27,562 bases of DNA from an uncultured Chromatiaceae bacterium (GCA_946482325.1 CAMLRA010000040.1:1-27562); one strand, 5' to 3'. Counted from the stretch's first letter, positions 1 through 8,744 are shown. Notes: a model not told the origin generated them from the sequence alone. Numbers and translations: made by a program.

Positions 1-1753
1 GTCTGGCCAGCAAACTGACATAGTTTTTCATTTTGTGATCATCCAGATGCTGTCGCAGCGCCGCTTGGGCCTGATCTGCATCACATAACACCTGGTCCAG
101 CAGCATTAGCCAGCGTGGCGGGTTCAACTGCAGCTGGTCCAAATCATCAAAATAATATAACTGACCACTGTGCCGGTAGTCGGGCAAAGGTGGCAGCTTA
201 GGCACTATGTCGCGTTGATTGACATAACGACGATAAAACGGCAGCAGTTGTGCGGTGATGGCCTGACTTAACTGCGCATCACCGACTTTTGGCTGGCCAA
301 AAGTCACCACACCGGCAAGTTTGCAGCCAGGTTTTTGGCTGAACTGCAGTGCCAGCAAAATCGCCAGCGCCCCGCCTAAACTATGGCCGGTGATCCACAG
401 AGGCCGCTCCAGTCCGGCTTGCGGCTGTTGTTGTTGCAGATCGGCCAGAATAACATCGGCTTGTGCACTAAAGCCCTGATGGGCTTTGCTGTTGCTAGCC
501 AAAGGCCAATTAACCAGTGGACACTGTGCGTCAGTGCGGATATCGGCCAGTTTGCCTTCAGTACCGCGGCAAATCAGCACATCATAATCCGCGCCGCGGG
601 CGTACAGATACTGCGTATCATGTCCGACAGATCTGAGCTGTCCGCTGAGCAGAAACGTCTGCAATTCCAAATCCAGCTGGGGTCCATCCAGATACACCAA
701 ATCGGATAAACGGGCCAGCTGTAAATCCATCGCCGCCAGCGGGTTTAGTTTTTTGCTGGTCGCGACCACCGCTGGGCTGTTCGTTACAACTGCTGCGGGT
801 GTTGGATGGCCAGTTTGTGTTTCAGCACTGACTTCACCGCTGGCTGAAGTACTTGGCCGGAATTTTTGTTTGACCGCCATCAGCTTCTGCAAAATATCAA
901 ACCAGAAAGGGGCGCCTAACGACAAGGCAAAACCGGTCAGCAAATAGCCAAACCAGATACCGGGTGCTTGCCAGGGCCAGGACCAACTATCCTGATGACC
1001 GAGCAATGGCGCGGTTTGCGTCAGCTGTTGTTTCAGGGCCAGCGTGTCCATACATTGTGTTTTATCTTCGCGGCACAGTTCGGTCGCGAGTTGTGGATTG
1101 GCTGCCAGATTTTCTGCCAGCAAGACAGCCTGCTGACGGGCGATAGGATCGGAAAATAATTTTTGATACAGGGCGATGGAATCGACATTCATGCCGATGG
1201 CGACGACAAGACCAATCAGCAGCTGCAGGATGCCCAGTTGGCGTTTAAACCAGCCAACAGCCCGGTCACAGCGATCATTAAACCAGTCCTGTACTAACAG
1301 CTGAAATTGCTGCGGGTCAGCGTGGGCTTGTTGCCAGAAATGCAGCAAACTACTGCGGGTGGCTGAAGCTGGCAGCTGTTCCAGCCGCTGTTGGATCTCC
1401 AGCGGTGATTGACTGAGTTGCGACAGCGGAGCGCCGAGCTGTTGTTCCAACAATACTTCGGTGGCGATATCCGCCGGAATATAAGAGGGCAGGCCAAAGC
1501 CAAGGCGTAACCAGAGTTTGCGCACGGCATTGCCAGGGGCATCATATTGCATGAGCTGGCGGATGCGTGGATGCAAATAAAAGGTTGTGGTGCGGCTTTT
1601 GCCAATCAGACCGATGAACACCTGGCGCAAATTCCGGCCGCGCATACCGGACGCCTGACTAATACCTTCACCAATAGCGGTCACTAATAAACTCAACGTC
1701 AGATAAATTCCGACCAGCCCGATAAAAGCATCGAGCATTTCCAGACCAGACAT
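1..1753 (-). CDS. Membrane-anchored class 3 lipase-domain protein (3' end outside window)
   Basis: One open frame of 584 codons reads leftward from ATG 1753 to the window edge without a stop. The start follows a purine-rich SD (AAAGGG). The N-terminal ~290 residues form a membrane domain with hydrophobic segments near residues 5-25, 170-187 and 265-285. A low-complexity Ala/Thr/Ser linker follows, then a Lipase_3-type alpha/beta hydrolase domain. Visible there are RGTEG (oxyanion region), HQGF, the nucleophile elbow GHSLGG (Ser458), QRDIVP (Asp515) and DHKMKNY (His573), a complete Ser-Asp-His triad in class 3 spacing. The family hydrolyses acyl esters. The substrate and the function of the membrane half are unknown. 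The active-site side of the membrane cannot be decided here. Class 3 assignment is firm, the precise role is not. Confidence 0.85.
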   Translation of the reverse strand, partial: MSGLEMLDAFIGLVGIYLTLSLLVTAIGEGISQASGMRGRNLRQVFIGLIGKSRTTTFYLHPRIRQLMQYDAPGNAVRKLWLRLGFGLPSYIPADIATEVLLEQQLGAPLSQLSQSPLEIQQRLEQLPASATRSSLLHFWQQAHADPQQFQLLVQDWFNDRCDRAVGWFKRQLGILQLLIGLVVAIGMNVDSIALYQKLFSDPIARQQAVLLAENLAANPQLATELCREDKTQCMDTLALKQQLTQTAPLLGHQDSWSWPWQAPGIWFGYLLTGFALSLGAPFWFDILQKLMAVKQKFRPSTSASGEVSAETQTGHPTPAAVVTNSPAVVATSKKLNPLAAMDLQLARLSDLVYLDGPQLDLELQTFLLSGQLRSVGHDTQYLYARGADYDVLICRGTEGKLADIRTDAQCPLVNWPLASNSKAHQGFSAQADVILADLQQQQPQAGLERPLWITGHSLGGALAILLALQFSQKPGCKLAGVVTFGQPKVGDAQLSQAITAQLLPFYRRYVNQRDIVPKLPPLPDYRHSGQLYYFDDLDQLQLNPPRWLMLLDQVLCDADQAQAALRQHLDDHKMKNYVSLLAR

Positions 1754-1834
1754 AACCCTTTCCCTGTGCAGCTGAACCGATGTTCGAGCTTAGCTGGAAT
1801 TTGCCGGACTGCCCAGCTGGGTTTTACACAGAGG

Positions 1835-1892
1835 CAGACGCTGCTTGACAGCGTCTGTGACAGGCATGCAATGCCGGATCAACAGATCCGGC
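1835..1892 (-). other. Two adjacent perfect hairpins at the dbpA 3' end
   Basis: The first stem is CAGACGCTG/CAGCGTCTG (1835-1843 and 1849-1857, 5-nt loop). The second is GCCGGATC/GATCCGGC (1873-1880 and 1885-1892, 4-nt loop), which contains the dbpA stop codon. Neither is followed by a T-run on either strand, so they are not classic intrinsic terminators. They may protect the 3' end or aid factor-dependent termination between dbpA and the lipase gene. Confidence 0.5.
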
Positions 1893-3246
1893 AGCGGAAA
1901 TTACGGCCTTTAATACCGGCACTGATGAGCTTCAGCGCATGTTTGGCTTTGGCTGCCGGCACTGCGACATAAGAATGAAATTCAGTGACCTGAATTTTGC
2001 CAATCTGATTACCTTCGATTTGCTGGTCCACGGTCAAAGCACCGACGATGTCGCCAGCGCGTAATTTGTGTTTTTTACCACCGTCGATCCAAATCGCCGC
2101 CATCGCCGGGGCACGCGGCGGACGTTGGCGCAGCGACGCGTCCGGCAGCGGTAACAGGTGTTCGGCTTGTGGATACAAATCTGCCAGTAAGGCTCGTTTA
2201 TAATCGTCCGCCGGAGCGACCAGACTCACCGCGAGGCCGGCAGCACCAGCGCGGCCGGTGCGTCCAATGCGGTGCACATGGGTTTCAGTGTCATGCGCCA
2301 GCTGCACATTCACCACTAAATCCAGCCCCTGAATATCCAGACCACGCGCGGCAACGTCGGTCGCGACCAGCACGTTGGCACTTTGGTTGCTGAAGCGGAT
2401 CAGCGTCAGATCGCGGTCACGTTGTTCCAGGTCGCCATGCAGCGCTAAGGCGGCAAACCCTTGAACGGCCAGATATTGCCACAGTTCATGACATTCGCGT
2501 TTTTGATTACAGAACAACACGGCAGAGACCGGCTGGTGTTGTTTCAGTAACAACTCAACCGCGGAAAAACGCTGTTCCGGGCTCACGGCATGAAATTGTT
2601 GCTCGATGGCGGGTTTGTTGTCGGCAGTTTCTATCTGCACCCGCGCCGGTTGTTTCAGGTACCGGCTGGCCAGCTGTTCAATTTGTTTGGGGAAAGTAGC
2701 GCTGAATAACAACGTCTGGCGGCTCGCCGGTGTCTGCTGCACTATGGCATCTAAACTGGGCGCAAAGCCCATTTCCAGCATACGGTCAGCTTCGTCCAGC
2801 ACCAGCAGGTTCAGGTCCTGTAGTTGTAACGAGCCTTTTTGCAGATGTTCTTCTATCCGGCCCGGCGTGCCGACAATAATATGTGCACCGTGTTCCAGGC
2901 TACCCAGTTGCGGCCCAAACGGCACACCACCGCATAAAGTCAGTACTTTAATATTGTGAATAGCGCGGCCGAGTTTGCGAATTTCGCCGGCGACCTGATC
3001 GGCCAGTTCACGGGTGGGGCATAACACCAGGCTTTGAATGCGAAACCGTTTGACGTCCAGTAACTGCAACATACCGAGGGCAAAAGCCGCTGTTTTACCT
3101 GAGCCGGTCTGCGCCTGCGCAATCAAATCCTGTCGAGCCAGGATCAACGGCAAACTGGCCTGCTGCACTGGCGTCAGGGAAGTGAAACCAAGGTCGTTGA
3201 GGTTCTGTTGCAGTTCAGGTTTCAGCTGGATATCGGTCGGATTCAT
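1879..3246 (-). CDS. dbpA: ATP-dependent RNA helicase DbpA
   Basis: A 455-residue DEAD-box helicase, about the length of E. coli DbpA (457). In order: Q-motif region FTSLTPVQQ (21-29), Walker A AQTGSGKT (45-52), PTRELA (77-82), TPGR, DEAD (151-154), SAT, ARGLDIQ and HRIGRTGR. The C-terminal domain carries DbpA-specific sequence (IDGGKKHKLRAGDIVGAL, then IGKIQV and GIKGRNFRCR). In DbpA this RNA-recognition domain directs the helicase to helix 92 of 23S rRNA during late 50S subunit assembly in the cytoplasm. The ATG start fits the N-terminus of homologues, though the SD (GAG) is weak. The stop codon lies inside a perfect hairpin. Function is confident by family. Confidence 0.95.
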   Translation of the reverse strand: MNPTDIQLKPELQQNLNDLGFTSLTPVQQASLPLILARQDLIAQAQTGSGKTAAFALGMLQLLDVKRFRIQSLVLCPTRELADQVAGEIRKLGRAIHNIKVLTLCGGVPFGPQLGSLEHGAHIIVGTPGRIEEHLQKGSLQLQDLNLLVLDEADRMLEMGFAPSLDAIVQQTPASRQTLLFSATFPKQIEQLASRYLKQPARVQIETADNKPAIEQQFHAVSPEQRFSAVELLLKQHQPVSAVLFCNQKRECHELWQYLAVQGFAALALHGDLEQRDRDLTLIRFSNQSANVLVATDVAARGLDIQGLDLVVNVQLAHDTETHVHRIGRTGRAGAAGLAVSLVAPADDYKRALLADLYPQAEHLLPLPDASLRQRPPRAPAMAAIWIDGGKKHKLRAGDIVGALTVDQQIEGNQIGKIQVTEFHSYVAVPAAKAKHALKLISAGIKGRNFRCRIC

Positions 3247-3382
3247 CGGTCACTCGGCGCAGGGAAAAGAGCGGCGCAGTGTATAGATTTTCACCGCCGG
3301 GTCAATGTTTTTCGATGCTTCGATCTACTGGATTGCCCACTGTTACCTTAAGTCGCGCCAGCATCAGCTTTGCGCTGGTGAT

Positions 3383-4297
3383 TTAGCTCGCCTTCAGGAA
3401 GCGAAATACAGCACTGTAATATAAATCAGGCTGATCTAACCAACCATAATGCGCACATTGCGGCAGCAGTACGAGCTCAGCCCTGGTGAAACTGCCGGCA
3501 ATAGTTTGCGCAGTCTCTGTACTGATGATGTCATTTTCGCCCTGGAGTACCAGCACCGGCGCGCTAAACTGCTTGAACTGAGTTTTCAGGTCAAAATGGT
3601 TTTTCTCCAGATCGGCAAACATCAGCTGATTGATCGTCAGATTGACGACTTTTAGCCGCGCAGCAACCAGTGGTGCTTTGCTTTTGTCGACGACATAAGC
3701 GCGGGCCCGCAGCTGTGCTAAGGTGTCGCGGGTGCTGTCGGAATCGTCGCCACTGCGTTGACGCAACTGATACATCTGCATGCGGATTTGTTCCTGCAGA
3801 CTCAGGTTGTTTAACAGGCGTTCGGCGATATGGTCGCGAAACTGCAAATCCAGCCCACCCGACGATGAAAAAATCAGTTTGCTGATATGTTGCGGATATT
3901 TCGCCGCATAAGCGGCACCAAGCATGCCGCCAAAGGAGTGACCCAGTACCACCCATTTCTCGATGTTCAGTTGTTGGCGAAGCTGTTCGATATCCTGCAC
4001 CATCAGTGCGAGCCGGATGGTTTCGGCATTAATATTGGCGAGCCTGGAACGGCCGGTACCGCGCTGGTCGAACAAAATAGTCTGATAGCCTTGTGCCGCG
4101 ATAGTTTTTGCCACAGCTTCAAAACCAGCACTATCCAGGCCGGGGCCGCCATTGATGATCAATACCGGAGAGCCATTGCCAAAAGTTTGGTAATAAATGT
4201 TGCCGGCATAGCCGGATTCCGTCTGCGCCACAGCACTGAAACTGAGCAGCAAAAATACGAAGCCACGTTGGATGTAACTTAGCAGAACAGAAAGCAC
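3383..4297 (-). CDS. Secreted alpha/beta hydrolase, proline iminopeptidase-like (S33)
   Basis: A 304-residue protein with a signal peptide (hydrophobic 12-22, likely cut after AVA-24). It has the S33 prolyl-aminopeptidase signatures NGGPG (49-53, oxyanion loop), DQRGTGRS (77-84) and nucleophile elbow GHSFGG (Ser121). Asp256 (GENDII) and His283 (CAHYGW) complete the triad. The start is GTG (no Met nearby), preceded by GAGG at suitable spacing. S33 enzymes usually release N-terminal proline, but many relatives hydrolyse other esters or amides, so the substrate is open. Export suggests a periplasmic or extracellular role. The gene lies downstream of the BI-1 gene but is separated from it by that gene's terminator, so it probably has its own promoter. 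Confidence 0.8.
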   Translation of the reverse strand: MLSVLLSYIQRGFVFLLLSFSAVAQTESGYAGNIYYQTFGNGSPVLIINGGPGLDSAGFEAVAKTIAAQGYQTILFDQRGTGRSRLANINAETIRLALMVQDIEQLRQQLNIEKWVVLGHSFGGMLGAAYAAKYPQHISKLIFSSSGGLDLQFRDHIAERLLNNLSLQEQIRMQMYQLRQRSGDDSDSTRDTLAQLRARAYVVDKSKAPLVAARLKVVNLTINQLMFADLEKNHFDLKTQFKQFSAPVLVLQGENDIISTETAQTIAGSFTRAELVLLPQCAHYGWLDQPDLYYSAVFRFLKAS

Positions 4298-4428
4298 AGA
4301 TAGAACCTCAGCACGATCACCATTAAAACCGGCATTACGTTAGCAGGTTCACCACGTGCTGGCAGCGGTTTTGCGGGAATGGCTTTGTAACAGAACTTGT
4401 CTGTCTTTATGCCGCTTTGGCGGCAGGC

Positions 4429-4454
4429 AAAAAAAAGCCCCCGGAAACGGGGGC
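4429..4454 (-). terminator. Intrinsic terminator of the BI-1 gene
   Basis: On the minus strand, GCCCCCG-TTTC-CGGGGGC is a 7-bp G/C-only stem followed by eight T. It lies about 75 bases after the BI-1 stop codon. Confidence 0.9.
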
Positions 4455-4530
4455 AAAGAGCGGGTGTCGAGTTGCTCAAGGGTCTTACTAACGGAACATG
4501 AACTGGAAAATGTCGAACGATAAAACTTAG

Positions 4531-5199
4531 TTACTCATCACTGTTCATAAAACCCAGCAGCTGCAGCAGGCTGGTGAACAGGTTAAAAATCGAAACAAAC
4601 AAACTGACAGTGGCCATGATGTAGTTGGTCTCACCACCATGCACGATCTCGCTGGTCTGATACAGAATCATGCCGGACATCAGCAGGACAAACATTGCAG
4701 ATACCGCCAGACTTAATGCTGCAATTTCAAAAAAGATGGCACCCAGACCGGCCAGGAAAGCGACCAGGATGCCAACGGTTAGGAAACTGCCCATAAAACT
4801 GAAATTGGTTTTCTTCACTAACGCATAGGCTGACAGCGCGAAAAAGATTGCTGCAGTACCGGCCATCGCCAGCATCACAATCTCACCACCGTTTGGCAGG
4901 GCCAGATACCGGTTGATGATCGGGCCCAGGGTGTAACCCATAAAGCCGGTCAGGCCAAAGACGCCAACCAGACCCATGGCGCTGTTACGGAATTTGGTCG
5001 TGAAAAATAACAAACCAAAATATCCAACCAGTGTGATCAGGATGCCTGGATGCGGCAGGTTCATACTGGCGCTGATACCAGCAGTGACGGCACTGAAAGC
5101 CAACGTCATCGCCAGTAATGTATAGGTGTTACGCAGAACTTTGTTGGCCTGTTCGACGCCGAGAGCGCCGCTGTAGGCCTGTTGATGATATGTCGTCAT
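4531..5199 (-). CDS. Bax inhibitor-1/YccA family membrane protein
   Basis: A 222-residue polytopic membrane protein with about seven hydrophobic helices. It shows the family signature GYTLGPIINRY and a C-terminal NYIMATVSLFVSIFNLF segment closely resembling E. coli YccA. In E. coli, YccA interacts with the membrane protease FtsH; BI-1 relatives are proposed to act in ion homeostasis and stress tolerance. The start is ATG 5199: GGAG at 5205-5208 sits 5 nt before it, whereas the upstream in-frame GTG at 5205 overlaps that SD. It is transcribed divergently from a NhaR-like regulator, and the inverted repeat between them overlaps its candidate -35. It ends in a strong terminator, so it is probably monocistronic. 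Whether it is the YccA orthologue or a paralogue is not settled. Confidence 0.9.
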   Translation of the reverse strand: MTTYHQQAYSGALGVEQANKVLRNTYTLLAMTLAFSAVTAGISASMNLPHPGILITLVGYFGLLFFTTKFRNSAMGLVGVFGLTGFMGYTLGPIINRYLALPNGGEIVMLAMAGTAAIFFALSAYALVKKTNFSFMGSFLTVGILVAFLAGLGAIFFEIAALSLAVSAMFVLLMSGMILYQTSEIVHGGETNYIMATVSLFVSIFNLFTSLLQLLGFMNSDE

Positions 5200-5204
5200 A
5201 TGCA

Positions 5205-5208
5205 CTCC
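5205..5208 (-). promoter_or_regulatory. SD site deciding the BI-1 start
   Basis: GGAG, 5 nt upstream of ATG 5199. It overlaps the alternative GTG at 5205, which it therefore could not serve. Confidence 0.75.
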
Positions 5209-5249
5209 GGTTTGAATTACGCTGTTGCCAGCCGGTTTAAACTGTCTGC

Positions 5250-5279
5250 ATTAAAACAAAGATTGTGCTATTCGGTAAA
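5250..5279 (-). promoter_or_regulatory. Candidate promoter of the BI-1 gene
   Basis: Minus strand: TTTACC (-35, at 5274-5279), an 18-bp spacer and TTTAAT (-10, at 5250-5255; five of six to consensus). The -35 lies inside the inverted repeat at 5269-5287. Identified by eye only. Confidence 0.45.
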
Positions 5280-5291
5280 ATCGAATATACC
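5263..5291 (+). promoter_or_regulatory. Candidate promoter of the nhaR-like gene
   Basis: TTGTGC (5263-5268), a 17-bp spacer and TATACC (5286-5291). The spacer consists almost entirely of the inverted repeat TATTCG-N7-CGAATA, so a protein bound there would block the polymerase. This fits autorepression. Identified by eye only. Confidence 0.45.
5269..5287. promoter_or_regulatory. Inverted repeat, probable LysR-type operator
   Basis: TATTCG-GTAAAAT-CGAATA is a perfect 6-bp dyad with a 7-nt centre. It contains the T-N11-A core typical of LysR-family sites. It lies between the divergent BI-1 and nhaR-like genes and overlaps both candidate promoters. The same arms and spacing recur at 22231-22249. 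Confidence 0.65.
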
Positions 5292-5328
5292 TAATACTAA
5301 ATCAGTTTATAACTTATATGGTGAGTGC

Positions 5329-6222
5329 ATGACACCAGTCAATTTTAATCAGCTGTATTATTTTTATCTGGTGGCAAAAGAGGGCAGTATCGCCAGGGTC
5401 AGTGAGCAGCTGCATGTGACAGCCCAAACGATTAGTGGCCAGCTGGCTGCATTGGAGCATAGCACCGGCACGGCGTTGTTTGTGCGCAACGGCAAAAAAT
5501 GGGGTCTGACGGAGCTCGGTCGGGTCACTTACCGTTATGCGGAAGACATTTTTCGTCTCGGTGATGAGCTGCGCGCCGTGTTAAAAGGCAACCACGGCGT
5601 GCAGTGGCAGACTTTTACTGTCGGTGTGACTGATGTGCTGCCGAAAGCCTTTATTTATGAGATGTTGAGACCGGTGTTTACCCTGCCGGAGCAGTTGCGG
5701 CTGATTTGTGTCGAGGGCGAACAAAGCCAGTTGCTGGCTGATCTGGCGTTAAACAAACTGGATTTAGTGCTGACCGATCAGCCGTTGTCGCCATCCAGTC
5801 CGTTAAAAGCTTACAGCCATCAAATCGTCGAATCCGGTACCAGTTTCTTTGCCAGTCCGCCATTAGCTGCCCGCCTGAAGCCAGTCAGTTTTCCGGCTTG
5901 TCTGCATCAACAGCCGTTGCTGCTGCAAAGTAAAAGGTCAATTATCCGCCAGCGCCTCGATGCCTGGTTTGCCCAATGCGCGGTCAGTGGTCAGATCGTG
6001 GCTGAATTTGACGATAGTGCTTTGATGAAGGCTTTTGGTCAGCAGGGGCTTGGTATCTTTTCCGCGCCGAGCCTGATTGAAGCGGCGATTTGCCGGCAAT
6101 ATGAAGTGGAAGTGATTGGCCGTACCGATCAGGTCAAAGAAGTGTTCTATGCCATTTCGCCGGAGCGTAAACTCACGCATCCGGCGGTATTACAGTTAGT
6201 GCAGGCGCTGGCGCAGGGTTAA
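5329..6222 (+). CDS. LysR-family transcriptional regulator, NhaR-like
   Basis: A 297-residue regulator starting at ATG 5329, with GGTGAG just upstream. The open frame extends further 5' to 5182, but that part crosses the divergent promoter and is not family-like. Residues 1-62 form the winged helix-turn-helix: NFNQLYYFYLVAKEGSI and VTAQTISGQLAALE closely resemble E. coli NhaR. The rest is a LysR effector-binding domain. NhaR activates the sodium/proton antiporter gene nhaA and osmotic or biofilm genes in E. coli. No antiporter gene is in this window, so the name is by sequence type only. Its likely local targets are itself and the divergent BI-1 gene. It ends 9 bp from the convergent chemoreceptor gene. 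Confidence 0.85.
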   Translation: MTPVNFNQLYYFYLVAKEGSIARVSEQLHVTAQTISGQLAALEHSTGTALFVRNGKKWGLTELGRVTYRYAEDIFRLGDELRAVLKGNHGVQWQTFTVGVTDVLPKAFIYEMLRPVFTLPEQLRLICVEGEQSQLLADLALNKLDLVLTDQPLSPSSPLKAYSHQIVESGTSFFASPPLAARLKPVSFPACLHQQPLLLQSKRSIIRQRLDAWFAQCAVSGQIVAEFDDSALMKAFGQQGLGIFSAPSLIEAAICRQYEVEVIGRTDQVKEVFYAISPERKLTHPAVLQLVQALAQG

Positions 6223-6231
6223 ATCACCCTG

Positions 6232-7443
6232 CTAATGGGCAAATCGGCCGAGTTGCTGCTGCGTTTCTGCCGTGGCTTTTAACAAGGTCTGCCCGGCCGT
6301 TTCAATCGATGACATTTGCTGATAAGCATCTGTAGTACCTTGTTCGATGGCGCTTAAATGCTGATGCGTTTGCTGGTAACTTTGTTCCAGATCGAGCACA
6401 GAGCCTGTGATCTGCTGCACGCCTTGTTTGGCCTGGTTCAGCTGTTGTTGTAGCAAGGAAAATTCGCTGGTGGTCAAACCGATACTTTGCTGAGCCTGTC
6501 CAGCCTGTTCGTTCAGCCGCTCCGATTCGGCGCGGGTATCGCGTACCAGTCGCTCCATATCATTGAGGAAGCCGGAAATTTGCCGGGTTGCTTCATTAAC
6601 CTTCGCCGCCAGGGTGCGGACTTCGTCAGCAACGACGGCAAAACCGCGGCCGGCGTCGCCGGCCCTTGCCGCTTCAATTGCAGCATTAAGCGCCAGCAGG
6701 TTGGTCTGATCTGAGAAGTTCTCTACCATTTGCAGAATTTGTCGCACATTTTCTGAATTTTCCTGCAGCCCTTCGACTGTCGCGCCAAAGGTTTCCAGCA
6801 GTTTTACTATGCCGGACAACTGGGTTGAAATGGCCTGCATACCACTGCTTGCGTCTGCCGCTTTGGTGACTGTGGTCTGTGCAATTTGATTCATCTGGTC
6901 GCCGGTACTGACAATGGCAGCCAGTTGGTCCAGAACATGGTCACTTTCACTGCGGATTTTTTCGCTGCGCTGTTCAGTCGCCTGCAGGTGGCTGCGGGTG
7001 GTTTTGACCGCACTGCTGACTTGTTCGTTGATTTGATGGGTGTGTTGGGCTTGCTGGTGTAACTGAGTCAGTAACTCTGCAAGTTGGCTGACAAACTGGT
7101 TATATTCTTCAGACAAGGTCCGAAATTCGTCGTAGGTAAAGGCAGGCAGGCGATGATTTAAATCTGTACCATTCTGGTTTGCTTTTTGTAGCGCTTGCAC
7201 CAGTGCCTGCACAGGCCGGACTATCAGATAAATCAGATAACCGATGGTAAATAAAAATGCCGCTGTTCCCAGTAATAATGTAGTCCACCACGCACTGCTG
7301 GCACCGCCGGCATCCGGATATGCAAAATACAATGCCAGCCAAAAAATAATGGTTAAAAAACCGATATTCCCGATGATTTTTTTGCTGAGGCTATCAAAAA
7401 AAGTGCGCTCAACCGTGGTATACAGACTTGAAAACCAACCCAT
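6232..7443 (-). CDS. Methyl-accepting chemotaxis protein without a periplasmic sensor domain
   Basis: A 403-residue chemoreceptor with ATG start and GGGAG SD. Two membrane helices (about 24-42 and 52-75) are separated by only ~9 residues, so there is no periplasmic ligand domain. A HAMP-like segment (76-125) leads to a long Gln-rich helical domain. The conserved signalling tip is [20 protein letters not shown] followed by [11 protein letters not shown] (about 246-279), which in this family binds CheA and CheW. There is no C-terminal CheR/CheB-binding pentapeptide. It probably senses a membrane or cytoplasmic cue, or a signal passed from a partner. The ligand is unknown. No che or flagellar genes are nearby. 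Confidence 0.9.
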   Translation of the reverse strand: MGWFSSLYTTVERTFFDSLSKKIIGNIGFLTIIFWLALYFAYPDAGGASSAWWTTLLLGTAAFLFTIGYLIYLIVRPVQALVQALQKANQNGTDLNHRLPAFTYDEFRTLSEEYNQFVSQLAELLTQLHQQAQHTHQINEQVSSAVKTTRSHLQATEQRSEKIRSESDHVLDQLAAIVSTGDQMNQIAQTTVTKAADASSGMQAISTQLSGIVKLLETFGATVEGLQENSENVRQILQMVENFSDQTNLLALNAAIEAARAGDAGRGFAVVADEVRTLAAKVNEATRQISGFLNDMERLVRDTRAESERLNEQAGQAQQSIGLTTSEFSLLQQQLNQAKQGVQQITGSVLDLEQSYQQTHQHLSAIEQGTTDAYQQMSSIETAGQTLLKATAETQQQLGRFAH

Positions 7444-7550
7444 ACCGGACTCCCGCTAACTGATTGTGGCTATTGCAGAATCTACCATAGCAAAGATTCA
7501 GCGGTTTGCGGTAAATCAGCCTTCGCTACGATTGGTGATAAATTTGCGAC

Positions 7551-7575
7551 AAAAAAAGGCTGCCCGGTGGCAGCC
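7551..7575 (-). terminator. Intrinsic terminator of the isocitrate dehydrogenase gene
   Basis: Minus strand: GGCTGCC-ACCG-GGCAGCC, a perfect 7-bp stem followed by seven T. It lies 35 bases past the stop codon. Confidence 0.9.
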
Positions 7576-7609
7576 TTGTTCAGTTGACTCGTATTGAGTT
7601 GATAATGGC

Positions 7610-8617
7610 TCAGAGGCGTTCCAGCACAGCCTGAGTAAAATCTGTGGTGCCGTGTGTACCACCGAGGTCCCGGGTGGTGCGGTCACCGCTTGCGATGACA
7701 TCAGTCACTGCAGCCAGAATGCGTTGTGCCTGGTCTTTCATGCCGAGGTATTCCAGCATTTGGATCGAGGCCAGGATCACTGAACTTGGGTTGGCCAGAT
7801 TTTTACCGGCGATATCCGGCGCACTGCCATGCACGGCCTCGAAAATAGCGCAATCTTTGCCGATATTGGCGCCAGGAGCCATACCCAGACCACCGACCAG
7901 ACCAGCGCAGAGGTCAGACAGAATGTCACCAAACAGGTTGGTGGTCACAATCACATCAAACTGTTGCGGGTTCATCACCAGCTGCATACAAGCGTTATCA
8001 ACGATCATTTCGACTGTTTGAATATCCGGGTAACGGGCGGCAACTTCACGGGCCGTTTTCAGAAATAAACCTGAGGTTGATTTCAGAATATTGGCTTTGT
8101 GCACAATAGTGACTTTTTTGCGTTGCTCACGACGGGCCAGTTCAAAAGCAAATTCAACAATACGCTCGGAGCCTTCGCGGGTGACGATGCTCATCGCTTC
8201 CGCTAATTCGCCATCGTTTTTGACAACCTGACCAGCGCCTGAGTACATGCCTTCGGTGTTTTCGCGCACTGTGATGATATCGATATTCTCGTAACGCGCT
8301 TTGGTGCCTTTAAAGGAGATCACCGGGCGCACGTTGGAATACAGATTGAATTTCTTGCGTAAGGTCACGTTAATGGAGGTGAAACCTTCGCCGACCGGCG
8401 TCGTCAGTGGGCCTTTTAAGGTAATTTTGTTGCGGGCAATGGCGTCCAGCGTGGCTTGTGGCAACAACTCGCCGGTTTTCTCCAGCGCCGTCAGGCCGGC
8501 ATCGACATATTCGTACTGAAAATCACATCCAACTTTGTCCAGAATCGCAATAGCTGCGTCGACAATACTTGGACCAATACCATCGCCTTTGATGACAGTA
8601 ATAACTTGTGCGCTCAT
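7610..8617 (-). CDS. NAD-dependent isocitrate dehydrogenase
   Basis: A 335-residue member of the isocitrate/isopropylmalate dehydrogenase family, resembling mitochondrial IDH3. It converts isocitrate to 2-oxoglutarate and CO2 in the TCA cycle. The substrate loop [11 protein letters not shown] (80-90) with Ser81, and NVRP (95-98) rather than the NLRP of isopropylmalate dehydrogenase, favour isocitrate. [12 protein letters not shown] (117-127 region) and the metal-binding NLFGDILSD (227-235) are intact. In HGSAPDIAG the residues Asp268-Ile269 occupy positions that are Lys-Tyr in NADP-specific E. coli Icd; this exchange is established to favour NAD. The ATG has an AAGG SD. The gene has its own upstream gap and a strong terminator, so it is likely monocistronic. 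A homoisocitrate or tartrate dehydrogenase is a less likely alternative. Confidence 0.88.
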   Translation of the reverse strand: MSAQVITVIKGDGIGPSIVDAAIAILDKVGCDFQYEYVDAGLTALEKTGELLPQATLDAIARNKITLKGPLTTPVGEGFTSINVTLRKKFNLYSNVRPVISFKGTKARYENIDIITVRENTEGMYSGAGQVVKNDGELAEAMSIVTREGSERIVEFAFELARREQRKKVTIVHKANILKSTSGLFLKTAREVAARYPDIQTVEMIVDNACMQLVMNPQQFDVIVTTNLFGDILSDLCAGLVGGLGMAPGANIGKDCAIFEAVHGSAPDIAGKNLANPSSVILASIQMLEYLGMKDQAQRILAAVTDVIASGDRTTRDLGGTHGTTDFTQAVLERL

Positions 8618-8715
8618 AGCTAACCTTCGTGGTGGATTTGGCTGAAATAAAATGCAGGAGTCTTGGGCTCTGCTAAGCCTCTGGTCTGAGGTCTGGACTC
8701 CGGCGGAACGACGCG

Positions 8716-8744
8716 ACTATAGCATTTTTCGTCATTCGTTACCA
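8716..8744 (-). promoter_or_regulatory. Weak candidate promoter for the isocitrate dehydrogenase gene
   Basis: Minus strand: TGGTAA (-35), a 17-bp spacer and TATAGT (-10, five of six to consensus), about 100 bases before the start codon. The -35 is poor. Confidence 0.3.

Noticed and set aside
4279..4479. 66-codon leftward open frame upstream of the S33 hydrolase
   Set aside because: It contains the BI-1 terminator stem and T-run, and overlaps the hydrolase start; it reads as intergenic DNA.
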